Assembly: GCA_035515475.1 (NCBI GenBank)
Contig: DATJBF010000063.1
Span: 1-24,483, forward strand
Length of the DNA: 24,483 bases
Reading direction: 5' to 3'
Source: DATJBF01 sp035515475
Lineage (GTDB): Bacteria > Verrucomicrobiota > Verrucomicrobiia > Palsa-1439
Made by a program: the position numbers and the translations under genes. The notes below the pieces were generated by a model. That model worked only from the letters and a program-made list of their open reading frames with translations, had not been told where the DNA came from and did no database searches. Of this stretch, positions 6,760 to 15,256 are shown piece after piece (the stretch's first letter is position 1; every line of letters starts with the position of its first letter).

Positions 6760-8199
6760 ATGCAATACGAAGCGGTCATAGGTCTGGAAGTGCACGTGCA
6801 GTTGAAGACGCGCTCGAAGATGTTTTGCGGGTGCACGACGGAGTTTGGAGCGCCGCCGAACACGCAGGTCTGCCCGGTGTGCCTCGGTTATCCGGGCGTC
6901 TTGCCGGTGATGAACGAAGAGGCTGTGAGGAAGACGATTCTGACGGGTCTCATGCTTGGAAGTGAGATCGGACGGTCGAGCAAGTGGGACCGCAAGAGTT
7001 ACTTCTATCCGGACATGCCGAAGAATTATCAAATCTCGCAGTACGACCGGCCGCTCTGCGTCGGCGGCGCGGTCGAGATCAAACTGGAAGGGGACCGGAC
7101 CAAGAAGATCGGCATCATCCGCGCCCATTTGGAAGAGGACGTGGCCAAGAACTTTCACTTCGAGACGACGAGTGGCGTGGATTTCAACCGCGCGGGCGTG
7201 CCGCTGATGGAGATCGTGAGCCAGCCGGATATCAATTCACCGGAGGAAGCGTTTGCGTATCTCACGGCGTTGAAGGAAATCCTGATCAACGGCGGGATCA
7301 GCGATTGCGACATGGAGAAGGGGCAGTTGCGCTGCGACTCCAACGTGTCGGTACGGCCAGCGGGCCAGAAGGAATTCGGCGAGAAGGTCGAGATCAAGAA
7401 CATGAACACGATCTCGGGCGTGCGGCGGGCGCTGGCGTACGAGATCCAGCGGCAAACCGCGGCGCTGGAGAAGGGCCAGAAACTGCAGCAGGAAACGCGG
7501 CGCTGGGACGACGCCACGGGAATGACGAGCGTGATGCGCACGAAGGAATACGCGCACGATTATCGGTATTTCCCGGAGCCGGACCTGATGCCGGTCGCGG
7601 TCGGCGACGAGATGATGGCGGACGTTCGTCGGCAATTGCCCGAACTGCCCGAGGCGAAGCGGCAACGGTTTATCAAGCAGTACGGGCTGCCGGAGTACGA
7701 TGCCGGCGTGCTGGTGGCCAATGTGTTGCTGGCAAACTATTACGAACGGGCGGCGAGCGGGACGAAGAACCCGAAGGCCGTTTCCAACTGGGTGATGACC
7801 GAGCTCCTCGGCAAGCTGGCCGAGGCGAAGAAATCGGTGGAGGAAAGCCCGGTGAAGCCCGAACAACTGGCCGGACTCGTGGCGTTGATCGACGGCGGCC
7901 AAATCAGTGGGAAGATTGGCAAGGAAGTGTTTGCCGAGATGTTTGCCAGCGGCAAGGGGCCGTTGGTCATCGTGAAGGAAAAGGGCTTGACGCAGGTCAG
8001 CGACGCGGGCGCCATCGAGGCGATGGCGGACGAGGCGATTGCCAAGAACCCGAAGTCGGTGGCGGACTTCCGGGCGGGCAATCAAGCCGCGATCAATTTC
8101 CTGAAGGGACAGGTCATGAAGTTGAGCAAGGGAAAAGCGAACCCGCAATTGGCAGGGGAGATTTTGTTGCGGAAGCTGACGGGTGAGGGGGGCAAATAG
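6760..8199 (+). CDS. gatB: Asp-tRNA(Asn)/Glu-tRNA(Gln) amidotransferase subunit B
   Basis: GatB binds the misacylated tRNA, phosphorylates its side chain with ATP and amidates it using ammonia channelled from GatA. The 479-residue protein starts with the hallmark YEAVIGLEVHVQLKTRSKMF and contains a zinc site formed by Cys23, Cys25, Cys38 and Cys41 (CGC ... CPVC). Other family blocks are SKWDRKSYFYPDMPKNYQIS, HLEEDVAKNFH, DFNRAGVPLMEIVS, EKVEIKNMNTISGVRRAL and DYRYFPEPDLMPV. The C-terminal helical and tail (YqeY-like) domain is complete, ending in the NPQLAGEILLRKL segment. There is no clear Shine-Dalgarno before ATG 6760, where the upstream DNA is the repeat insert. Confidence 0.96.
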   Translation: MQYEAVIGLEVHVQLKTRSKMFCGCTTEFGAPPNTQVCPVCLGYPGVLPVMNEEAVRKTILTGLMLGSEIGRSSKWDRKSYFYPDMPKNYQISQYDRPLCVGGAVEIKLEGDRTKKIGIIRAHLEEDVAKNFHFETTSGVDFNRAGVPLMEIVSQPDINSPEEAFAYLTALKEILINGGISDCDMEKGQLRCDSNVSVRPAGQKEFGEKVEIKNMNTISGVRRALAYEIQRQTAALEKGQKLQQETRRWDDATGMTSVMRTKEYAHDYRYFPEPDLMPVAVGDEMMADVRRQLPELPEAKRQRFIKQYGLPEYDAGVLVANVLLANYYERAASGTKNPKAVSNWVMTELLGKLAEAKKSVEESPVKPEQLAGLVALIDGGQISGKIGKEVFAEMFASGKGPLVIVKEKGLTQVSDAGAIEAMADEAIAKNPKSVADFRAGNQAAINFLKGQVMKLSKGKANPQLAGEILLRKLTGEGGK

Positions 8200-8248
8200 T
8201 CGCGGACGCAACGCCCGTACGGGGAGCCGGTTGTGGCTGTTTGGCTTC

Positions 8249-8277
8249 TTGACGTGCCCGAGCGCAGGCGTTAATGT
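8249..8277 (+). promoter_or_regulatory. Promoter of the pilB-pilT-pilB-pilC operon
   Basis: TTGACG (8249-8254) and TAATGT (8272-8277) are separated by the ideal 17 bp. The predicted start, about 8284, lies 26 nt before the first pilB ATG and after the gatB stop, so the pilus motor genes need not depend on gatCAB transcription. Confidence 0.6.
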
Positions 8278-8309
8278 TTTGCAGAATCGGTGGATTCTTG
8301 TGACGGATC

Positions 8310-10028
8310 ATGCCAGCCCAAGACGAATACGTGGTTGAGATTCTGCGGGATGTCGGACTTGTAACGCACGAAGACATCCTGAAGGCGAAAGAGCGGGCCA
8401 AAGCCGAAGGGACGGGGCTTGTGGACGCGCTGATCGTGATGGGGCGCGTCACCCACATGGACGTGTCCAAGGCGCTGGCCAGCCAGTTCGGCATGGACAC
8501 GATCAACCTCGCGGAGTACCGCGTCCCCGACGAGGTCCTGGCGCTCGTGCCCAAGCACATTGCCCGGCGCTACAAGATCATTCCCGTTTACAAGCACGAT
8601 AACACGCTCACGGTGGCCATCTACGATCCGCTCGACGTGGATACCGTCGATAGTCTCCGCTACATCCTCAAGATGAACGTCGAACCGGTGGTGGCGGCCA
8701 AGACGGACATCGAGAACTCGATCGCGCGTTATTACGGCGGAGCCGACGACAGGGTCGAGAACATGTTGCAGGAGATCACCGAGGGCGAAGTGGACCTCGG
8801 GCTTCCGGCGAACCAGGCCACGCAAGTCAAGATCGACGATATACCGGAAACCGAGGCGGACGCGCCGATCATCAAGCTGGTCGGCTTGATCATCATGGAG
8901 GCGTATCGGAATCGGGCGAGCGACATTCACATCGAGCCGCTGGAGAAACGGTTGCGGGTGCGGTACCGCATCGACGGTGTCTTGCACGAGGTGGACAACC
9001 CCCCGAAGCGGTTGCAGGCGGCGATCATCAGCCGGCTCAAGATCATGTCCAACATGAGCATTGCGGAGAAACGCGTCCCGCAAGACGGTCGTATTCAGAT
9101 TCCGGTGATGGGCAAGACGCTGGATTTGCGCGTGTCGGACCTGCCGACCAACCACGGCGAGAGCATCGTCATGCGTATCCTCGACAAGACCAGCTTGTTG
9201 TTGGGGTTGGGCGATCTCGGCTTTTTCAGTGACGACCAGGCCACGATGGAGAAAACGATTGCTCTGCCCGACGGCGTGTTTCTGGTCACGGGGCCGACGG
9301 GCTCGGGCAAGACGACCACGCTCTATGCGTGCTTGAATGCGATTAACAAACCCGACCGCAAGATCATCACCGTGGAAGACCCGGTGGAGTATCAGCTCAG
9401 CGGCATCAACCAGGTCCAGGTCAATCCCGAGATCAACCTGACGTTTGCGGCCGCGCTGCGGTCGATTTTGCGTCAGGCGCCGAACATCATCATGATTGGT
9501 GAGATCCGCGACCTGGAGACGGCGAATATTGCCGTGCAAGCGTCGCTGACGGGACATTTGGTGTTCTCGACGCTGCATACGAACGACGCCCCCTCGGCGG
9601 TGACCCGCATGGTGGACATGGGCGTGAAACCTTTTCTCGTGGCGTCGGCGGTCCGGGCCATCATGGCCCAACGCCTGATCCGCAAAGTGTGTCAGAAATG
9701 CAAGCAGCCCTACGCGCCCACCGATTACGAAATGCAGGTGTTGCAGCTCAATCCCGATGAGGTCAAGAAGGCAACCATCTTCCGCGGCACGGGTTGCAAC
9801 GAGTGCGCCAAGACGGGTTATCGGGGACGGATGGGGATCTACGAGATTTTCGCGGTGGATGATGAGGTGCGGCGGCTCATTTACGAAAAGGTGCCGTCCA
9901 ATGTCATTCGCGCCCGGGCGCGCGAACTGGGGATGCGAACGCTGCGCGAAGACGGGGTTCGCAAGATCCTGGCGGGGATTACGACGCCGGAGGAAGTCAT
10001 CTCGATTACGCAGGGGGATGTCGACTAA
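8310..10028 (+). CDS. pilB: Type IV pilus / type II secretion extension ATPase (PilB/GspE), copy 1
   Basis: This hexameric cytoplasmic ATPase powers pilin polymerisation through the platform protein PilC. The 572 residues comprise an N-terminal MshEN/GspE-N domain (about 1-145), an N2 domain with ASDIHIEP (203-210), and the C-terminal motor. The motor shows Walker A GPTGSGKT (328-335), the Asp box VEDPVE (355-360), Walker B IIMIGEIRD (393-401) and His box GHLVFSTLHTN (415-425). A zinc site is formed by Cys461/464 and Cys496/499, as in PilB and GspE and absent in PilT. The motif usually read RQDPD before Walker B is RQAPN here, unlike the second copy. It heads a four-gene operon. GspE of a secretion system cannot be excluded, but linkage with pilT favours a pilus. 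Confidence 0.9.
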   Translation: MPAQDEYVVEILRDVGLVTHEDILKAKERAKAEGTGLVDALIVMGRVTHMDVSKALASQFGMDTINLAEYRVPDEVLALVPKHIARRYKIIPVYKHDNTLTVAIYDPLDVDTVDSLRYILKMNVEPVVAAKTDIENSIARYYGGADDRVENMLQEITEGEVDLGLPANQATQVKIDDIPETEADAPIIKLVGLIIMEAYRNRASDIHIEPLEKRLRVRYRIDGVLHEVDNPPKRLQAAIISRLKIMSNMSIAEKRVPQDGRIQIPVMGKTLDLRVSDLPTNHGESIVMRILDKTSLLLGLGDLGFFSDDQATMEKTIALPDGVFLVTGPTGSGKTTTLYACLNAINKPDRKIITVEDPVEYQLSGINQVQVNPEINLTFAAALRSILRQAPNIIMIGEIRDLETANIAVQASLTGHLVFSTLHTNDAPSAVTRMVDMGVKPFLVASAVRAIMAQRLIRKVCQKCKQPYAPTDYEMQVLQLNPDEVKKATIFRGTGCNECAKTGYRGRMGIYEIFAVDDEVRRLIYEKVPSNVIRARARELGMRTLREDGVRKILAGITTPEEVISITQGDVD

Positions 10029-10070
10029 ACAAGCAGCACGAGTCACGCGGTCGCGCGAGCGGAGAACGTC

Positions 10071-11147
10071 ATGTCAGTACAAATGGAAGATCTACTGCAA
10101 GTGGTCGTGGACGAAGGCGCGTCCGATCTGCACATCCACGTCGGCGTGCCGCCGGTCATTCGGTTGCACGGTCGACTGATCCACCTGGATTTGCCGTCGT
10201 TGGGGCCGGAGGACACGGAGCAATTGATGAGGGCGATCACGTCCGAGGCGCATATCCAGAAGGTGCGCGAGCAGGGCGGGACCGACTACGGGTTTGCGTA
10301 CGGCGAAGTGGCGCGGTTTCGCGTCAGTGTGTTCAAGGAACGCGGCAACTATGGCGTCGTGCTCCGCCAGATTCCCAACAAGCTGATGACGCTGGAGCAG
10401 ATCGGGTTGCCGCCGTCGATCAAAGACCTATTGTTCCGGCCGCGCGGTCTGATTCTGGTCACCGGCCCGACCGGCTCGGGAAAAACCACGACGCTGGCCT
10501 CGATGCTGGACGTGATCAACACCGAGGAGGACTGCCACATCATTACGATCGAAGACCCGATCGAGTATTACCATCCGCACAAGAAGAGCGTGGTGACCCA
10601 GCGCGAGGTGGGCGTGGACGTGCCCGATTTCGCGGAAGCGCTGCGGCGCGGGTTGCGTCAGGATCCCGACGTGATTCTGGTCGGCGAAATGCGCGACCTG
10701 GAGACGATGGAAGCGGCCATTACGGCGGCCGAGACGGGCCACCTGGTGTTTGCCACGTTGCACACGACCGGCGCGGCGCGCACGGTCGACCGCATTGTGG
10801 ACGCGTTCCCGACGGACCAACAGGAGCAGATCCGCACGCAGTTGGCCTCGTCGATTCTGGCGGTCATCTCGCAGGTGTTGCTGGTGCGGGCGGACGCCAA
10901 GGGGCGCGTGGCTTGTTTTGAGATCATGATTTCGACTCCGTCAATCCAGGCGCTGATCCGCGACAACAAGACGTTTCGGATTACCTCGGACATCCAGACG
11001 GGAGCGAAGTTCGGGATGGTGACGCTGGACGCGAACCTGATGAGTTTGTACGAGCGGGGGCTGATCAGCTACGGGGATTTGATCACGATTGCGCAGGATC
11101 CGACGTCGATAGTCGCCAAGCTTCAGGGTGAAACCGGGAGGCGGTAA
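10071..11147 (+). CDS. pilT: Type IV pilus retraction ATPase PilT
   Basis: PilT disassembles the pilus and drives twitching. The 358-residue product lacks the zinc cysteines of PilB and begins directly with the N2-type domain (DLLQVVVDEGASDLHIHVG, residues 7-25). Motor motifs are Walker A GPTGSGKT (132-139), Asp box IEDPIEYYHPHKKS, Walker B VILVGEMRDLET (201-212) and His box GHLVFATLHTT. The retraction-specific AIRNLIRE motif appears as SIQALIRD (291-298), followed by the FGMVTLD element near the C-terminus. A Shine-Dalgarno, GGAGA, precedes the start by six bases. It lies between two pilB-type genes, 42 bp after the first and 3 bp before the second, so all are cotranscribed. Confidence 0.93.
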   Translation: MSVQMEDLLQVVVDEGASDLHIHVGVPPVIRLHGRLIHLDLPSLGPEDTEQLMRAITSEAHIQKVREQGGTDYGFAYGEVARFRVSVFKERGNYGVVLRQIPNKLMTLEQIGLPPSIKDLLFRPRGLILVTGPTGSGKTTTLASMLDVINTEEDCHIITIEDPIEYYHPHKKSVVTQREVGVDVPDFAEALRRGLRQDPDVILVGEMRDLETMEAAITAAETGHLVFATLHTTGAARTVDRIVDAFPTDQQEQIRTQLASSILAVISQVLLVRADAKGRVACFEIMISTPSIQALIRDNKTFRITSDIQTGAKFGMVTLDANLMSLYERGLISYGDLITIAQDPTSIVAKLQGETGRR

Positions 11148-11150
11148 CGC

Positions 11151-12857
11151 ATGTTTGAAGGCGAAAGCGCGGTACTTTCCGAACTGGTTCGTGAACGGAA
11201 CCTGGTCAGCCCGGAGCAGTTTCGCGAGATCCAGGAGGAACACGAGCGCACGGGCAAACCCCTGGCCCGGGTCATTGTCGATTTCGGCTTGATCGATGAG
11301 GAGCAGTTGCTGCGGGCGGTGGCCGAGCACCTGAACCTGGAGTACATCGATATTGAAAATATTGACGTTCCCCAGAACGTGTTGCACGTGATGCCCGGCA
11401 GTGTGGCGCGGATGTACGGCGCCGTGCCGGTGGCGATGACGGGCAACACGGTGACCGTGGCCGTGCTGGATCCGTACAATCCGCAGCTGGTGGAGGAACT
11501 GTCGTTTGTCCTAGGCAAAGACGTCCAACTGGCGGTGGCGCCCGCCAAGCAGATTGAAGAGACCATCGCCCGCTTCTTCGGCGAAGAGAGCGAGTCCATC
11601 AAAGACGTCTTGCAGGACATGGAAGAACAACTCGCGTCCGCCGAGGCCGTCGAGAATGCTTCCAAGAGCGGGGGCACCGCCGCGATCGAGGAACTGGCCG
11701 GGCAGGCGCCCATCGTGCGCTTTGTGAACCTGATTTTGTTTCAGGCGATTCAGGACCGGGCGAGCGACATTCATTTCGAGCCGTTTGAGGACGAGTTCAA
11801 GATTCGCTACCGCGTCGACGGGGCGCTCTACGAAATGGCGCCGCCTCCCAAGCACTTGGCGCTGCCCGTTATCTCGCGCATCAAGGTCATGTCCAACCTC
11901 AACATTGCCGAGCGCCGGCTTCCGCAGGACGGCCGCATACAAATCAACGTCGCGGGCCGTCAGGTGGATTTGCGTGTGTCGACGTTGCCGACGCAGTATG
12001 GCGAGTCGGTAGTGCTGCGCGTGCTCGACCGCACCGTGGTCAATCTCGAAATCGAAAGCCTGGGTTTGCCGCCGGACATCTACGAGAAGTTGAAGGAACT
12101 GATCCGGATTCCCAACGGCATCATCATCGTCACGGGGCCGACCGGCTCGGGCAAGACGACGACGTTGTACTCGTGTTTGAAACGCATCAACACGATCGAC
12201 ATGAAGCTGCTCACGTCAGAGGACCCGGTTGAATACGACATTGAAGGCATCATGCAGGTCCCGATCAACGAGTCGATCGGCCTGACGTTTGCGCGGGCGT
12301 TGCGGGCGTTCCTGCGGCAGGATCCGGACATCATCATGGTGGGTGAAATGCGCGACCTGGAGACGGCGCAAATCTCCATTCAAGCGTCGCTGACGGGTCA
12401 CTTGGTATTTACGACGTTGCACACCAACGACGCCCCGGGCGCGGTGACCCGCATGATCGACATGGGCGTGGAACCATTTCTCATCAGTTCGACCTTGGAG
12501 GCCGTGTTGGCCCAGCGGCTGGTGCGTACCATCTGCAAGAAGTGTCGCGTGGCCTACGAGCCGCCAGAAGCCGTATTGTCAGAGCTCGGCTTGACGAAGG
12601 AGGACACGCAAGGCCGGCCTTTCTATTACGGCAAGGGCTGCATGGAATGCAACGAGACGGGGTACCGGGGCCGCAAGGGCTTGTTCGAGTTGCTCGTGGT
12701 ATCCGAGCCGATTCGGGAATTGATCAACATGCGCGCCCCGGCGGGCGTCATTCGCGGTCGGGCGCTCGAATTGGGAATGCGAACGTTGCGGGAGGATGGC
12801 ATTCGTGGTATTCTCGATGGGCTGACGACGGTGGAAGAGATTTTGAAATACACCTAA
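11151..12857 (+). CDS. pilB: Type IV pilus extension ATPase PilB, copy 2
   Basis: A second full-length PilB/GspE ATPase of 568 residues. It has an MshEN domain (about 10-145), an acidic linker (145-180), N2 motif RASDIHFEP (203-211), Walker A GPTGSGKT (329-336), Asp box SEDPVE (356-361), Walker B IIMVGEMRD (394-402) and zinc cysteines 462/465 and 497/500. Unlike copy 1 it keeps the canonical RQDPD. The two proteins differ throughout, so this is an old paralogue and not a recent duplication. GGGAGG at 11136-11141, nine bases before the ATG, is a good Shine-Dalgarno that overlaps the end of pilT. Of the two copies this one sits next to pilC and is the better candidate for the main extension motor. 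Confidence 0.92.
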   Translation: MFEGESAVLSELVRERNLVSPEQFREIQEEHERTGKPLARVIVDFGLIDEEQLLRAVAEHLNLEYIDIENIDVPQNVLHVMPGSVARMYGAVPVAMTGNTVTVAVLDPYNPQLVEELSFVLGKDVQLAVAPAKQIEETIARFFGEESESIKDVLQDMEEQLASAEAVENASKSGGTAAIEELAGQAPIVRFVNLILFQAIQDRASDIHFEPFEDEFKIRYRVDGALYEMAPPPKHLALPVISRIKVMSNLNIAERRLPQDGRIQINVAGRQVDLRVSTLPTQYGESVVLRVLDRTVVNLEIESLGLPPDIYEKLKELIRIPNGIIIVTGPTGSGKTTTLYSCLKRINTIDMKLLTSEDPVEYDIEGIMQVPINESIGLTFARALRAFLRQDPDIIMVGEMRDLETAQISIQASLTGHLVFTTLHTNDAPGAVTRMIDMGVEPFLISSTLEAVLAQRLVRTICKKCRVAYEPPEAVLSELGLTKEDTQGRPFYYGKGCMECNETGYRGRKGLFELLVVSEPIRELINMRAPAGVIRGRALELGMRTLREDGIRGILDGLTTVEEILKYT

Positions 12858-12861
12858 CGGT

Positions 12862-12893
12862 GCAAGCCCGCCGGTTAGCGGGAGGGGGCTTGC
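12862..12893 (+). other. Hairpin between pilB copy 2 and pilC
   Basis: GCAAGCCC (12862-12869) pairs with GGGCTTGC (12886-12893); an alternative inner stem CCCGC (12867-12871)/GCGGG (12878-12882) competes with part of it. It precedes the pilC Shine-Dalgarno AAGGA (12899-12903). No T-run follows, so this looks like an mRNA structure and not a terminator. Confidence 0.4.
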
Positions 12894-12908
12894 CGGGGAA
12901 GGACGGTC

Positions 12909-14204
12909 ATGCCAAAGTTCAATTACGTAGCGTTGGATCCGAGGGGCAAGGAGATCACCGGCGTGCTGGAGAGCGACAGCTCGACCGGCGCCGTCAGCCG
13001 CATTCGCGAGATGGGCTACTTCCCGACGAATGTCACCGAGGCCGACAAGGTCCCGGCCAAGAAGGGCCGCAAGGGCGGTCCTGCCCCGATGGTGAGTGGC
13101 GCCAAGTCCGGCGGCAAGAAGGGCCTGGGCTCGATCGAGATCAAGTTTCTTAGCTCGGGCAAGGTCAAACGCAAGGTGCTGACGGCGTTCACGCGCCAGT
13201 TGGCGACGCTGATTGACGCCGGCCTCCCGCTGTTGCGCGGTCTCGACGTCCTGCGCAAGCAGGAGAAGAATCCGACTCTGAAGCGGACGTTGCAGCAGCT
13301 GGCCGATGGCGTTGAGGCCGGCAGCACGTTCAGCGAGGCGCTGGCTCAACATCCCAAGGTGTTCGATCGTCTGTACGTCAACATGGTGCGGGCGGGCGAG
13401 GCGGGCGGCGTGCTCGATGTGACGCTCGGACGGTTGGCCGACTTCCAAGAGAAGGCGCAGAGAATCAAGAACAAGGTCGTGTCGGCCATGGTGTATCCGA
13501 CCGTGGTGATCTGCGTGGCCCTGTCGATTCTGACGTTCCTGATGCTGGTGATTGTGCCGAAGTTTCAGGACATCTTTAATGACCTTCTGGAAGGCAAATC
13601 GTTGCCGACGTTGACCCTGTTCGTGCTGAGCGTCAGCAATCTTGTGAAGAACCAGTTTCTGCTGGTAGCCTGCGTCTTGGCGGGGTTGGTCATCGCGATA
13701 AAGATCCTGGGCAAGACAGTGAAGGGGCGGTACTACCTTGATTTATTCAAGCTGAACGCGCCCGTTTTCGGACAGCTCGTCCGCAAGGCCAGTATCGGCC
13801 GGTTCACGCGCACGCTCGGCACGCTCATCGCCAGTGGCGTGCCGATTCTGCAGGCGCTGAACATCGTGCGGGAAACCTCGGGCAACTCGGTGATTGCCAA
13901 GGCGGTCGCCCAGATCCACGACTCCGTGAAGGAAGGCGAGCGCATCGTCGAGCCGCTGGAGGCCTCGAAGGTGTTTCCGCCGATGGTGGTCAGCATGGTG
14001 GACGTCGGTGAGGAGACGGGCGCGCTGCCGGACATGTTGATGAAGATCGCGGACGTATACGATGACGAGGTGGACAACGCGGTGGCGGCGCTGACCTCGT
14101 TGCTCGAGCCGATCATGATCGTGGTGCTGGCGGTGATCGTCGGCACGATTGTGATTGCGATGTTCCTGCCGTTGATCAACATCATCGGCACGTTGAGCGC
14201 GTAG
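12909..14204 (+). CDS. pilC: Type IV pilus inner-membrane platform protein PilC/GspF
   Basis: PilC is the polytopic platform on which PilB and PilT act to assemble or withdraw pilin subunits. The 431-residue protein starts with FNYVALDPRGKEITGVLE, the usual N-terminal domain. A basic, glycine-rich linker (about 48-75) follows, then two T2SSF repeats (about 90-215 and 290-418). Each repeat has the F-R-L-L-G-P pattern: FTRQLATLIDAGLPLLRGL (94-112) and FTRTLGTLIASGVPILQAL (299-317). Three membrane segments are visible near 197-217, 248-266 and 398-420. AAGGA five bases before the ATG is the Shine-Dalgarno. It is the last gene of the motor operon, followed by a hairpin terminator. Confidence 0.94.
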   Translation: MPKFNYVALDPRGKEITGVLESDSSTGAVSRIREMGYFPTNVTEADKVPAKKGRKGGPAPMVSGAKSGGKKGLGSIEIKFLSSGKVKRKVLTAFTRQLATLIDAGLPLLRGLDVLRKQEKNPTLKRTLQQLADGVEAGSTFSEALAQHPKVFDRLYVNMVRAGEAGGVLDVTLGRLADFQEKAQRIKNKVVSAMVYPTVVICVALSILTFLMLVIVPKFQDIFNDLLEGKSLPTLTLFVLSVSNLVKNQFLLVACVLAGLVIAIKILGKTVKGRYYLDLFKLNAPVFGQLVRKASIGRFTRTLGTLIASGVPILQALNIVRETSGNSVIAKAVAQIHDSVKEGERIVEPLEASKVFPPMVVSMVDVGEETGALPDMLMKIADVYDDEVDNAVAALTSLLEPIMIVVLAVIVGTIVIAMFLPLINIIGTLSA

Positions 14205-14229
14205 GTAGCGGGAAAATTCAAGAACGGAT

Positions 14230-14259
14230 GCGGCGGTCCCGTGTCAGCGGGATCGCCGC
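14230..14259. terminator. Bidirectional hairpin terminator between pilC and the exonuclease gene
   Basis: GCGGCGGTCCCG (14230-14241) pairs with CGGGATCGCCGC (14248-14259) over 12 positions with one G-T, loop TGTCAG. It lies exactly between the converging stops (14204 and 14261) and could end transcription from both sides. T-rich tails are short on either strand (TTCATTTG on plus). Confidence 0.7.
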
Positions 14260-14260
14260 T

Positions 14261-15163
14261 TCATTTGGGCGCGAACAGATCTCTCTCGCCCGCGGCCGGG
14301 TCGGCAGGCTTTTCCAGTTCCGCGAGCAGAGACTTGAAGCCGAGGCGGCGGTAGAGCGGGGCGAGCACGGCGGCGTCGGGCGGCTGGATCTTGAGAGCCT
14401 CCGTTGTGACGGGCGTGGGCACGTCCGTCTGCAACGCGATGAGCCGGCGGTTGAGACGCAGATGTTCGGCCGCGGCAAGCAACGTGTCGCGCAATCTCGG
14501 TTTGGTGATGTCCCCGGCGTGGGTGAGGAGGTCGTCGAGTGTCCCGTAGGTCTGGAGCAGTTGGGCGGCGGTTTTCTCACCGACGCCCGGGGCCCCGGGA
14601 ATGTTATCGACCGAGTCGCCGATCAGGCTGAGGTAATCGACAATCTGCTCGGGCTTCACGCCGCAACGTGCTTCGACCCCGGCGGGGTCGATCAGGACCG
14701 TTTCCTTGCCGTCGGGGCGCAGCAACCGGATGTGCGGGCTGACAATCTGCATGAAGTCCTTGTCGTTGCTGGCGATCAACACCTCATGGCCGGCGTGGGC
14801 AGCGCGAACCGCCAGCGTGGCAATGACGTCGTCGGCCTCTTCGCCTTCAATCTCGACCGCGGGCACGCGCATTCCCTGGAGGACCTCGCGGATGGCGGGA
14901 AGTTGCTTTTCCAGATCGGGCGGAGTCGGCGGACGCTGGGCTTTATAACTCGATAGCAGGCGGAGACGTTTCCGGGGCGCGCCGAGGTCGAACACGGCTG
15001 CGCAGTAGACCGGATTGTGAGTCGCGATCATCTTGCGGAGCATCTTCGTGAGGCCATAGACGGCATTGACAGGTTCGCCATCGGGACCGGTCAACTTGCG
15101 GATGGCGTAAAACGCACGATAGATCAGCGAGTAGGCGTCGAAAAGAAGGAGAGTGTCACCCAT
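14261..15163 (-). CDS. Standalone 5'-3' exonuclease (PolA N-terminal domain-like)
   Basis: This 300-residue FEN-type nuclease corresponds to the N-terminal domain of DNA polymerase I. It would remove RNA primers or 5' flaps. Metal-binding carboxylates are in place: Asp9 (LLLFDAYSLIYRAFYA), Asp59 (VFD), the EGEEADD cluster (106-112), Asp134/Asp136 (SNDKDF), and Asp183/Asp186 (GDSVDNIPG). The helix-3-turn-helix DNA-binding segment follows (NIPGAPGVGEKTAAQLL, 187-203). It ends after the domain with no polymerase or proofreading region; the frame stops at 14261 before a terminator. It is not a visible truncation remnant, because the product has a normal C-terminal end. It lies downstream of the secretin but has its own candidate promoter. 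Orthologues include small standalone exonucleases; biological partner unknown. Confidence 0.9.
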   Translation of the reverse strand: MGDTLLLFDAYSLIYRAFYAIRKLTGPDGEPVNAVYGLTKMLRKMIATHNPVYCAAVFDLGAPRKRLRLLSSYKAQRPPTPPDLEKQLPAIREVLQGMRVPAVEIEGEEADDVIATLAVRAAHAGHEVLIASNDKDFMQIVSPHIRLLRPDGKETVLIDPAGVEARCGVKPEQIVDYLSLIGDSVDNIPGAPGVGEKTAAQLLQTYGTLDDLLTHAGDITKPRLRDTLLAAAEHLRLNRRLIALQTDVPTPVTTEALKIQPPDAAVLAPLYRRLGFKSLLAELEKPADPAAGERDLFAPK

Positions 15164-15172
15164 TGCCCGAGC

Positions 15173-15201
15173 AGTTTATCACGGTGATCGACGCGGGACA
15201 A
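15173..15201 (-). promoter_or_regulatory. Candidate promoter of the exonuclease gene
   Basis: On the minus strand TTGTCC (15201-15196) and TAAACT (15178-15173) are 17 bp apart. The predicted start near 15166 would give an almost leaderless message for the ATG at 15163; no Shine-Dalgarno is visible there. Confidence 0.4.
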
Positions 15202-15256
15202 CTCTGCCCATTCAACACGGGCCGCACAGGGACCGTGGAGGCGCGGCGAGCCAGCG

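Noticed and set aside
8271..10046. 591-codon minus-strand open frame
   Set aside because: Fully antisense to the first pilB, with histidine/arginine/aspartate-rich shadow composition; the plus-strand product has all ATPase motifs.
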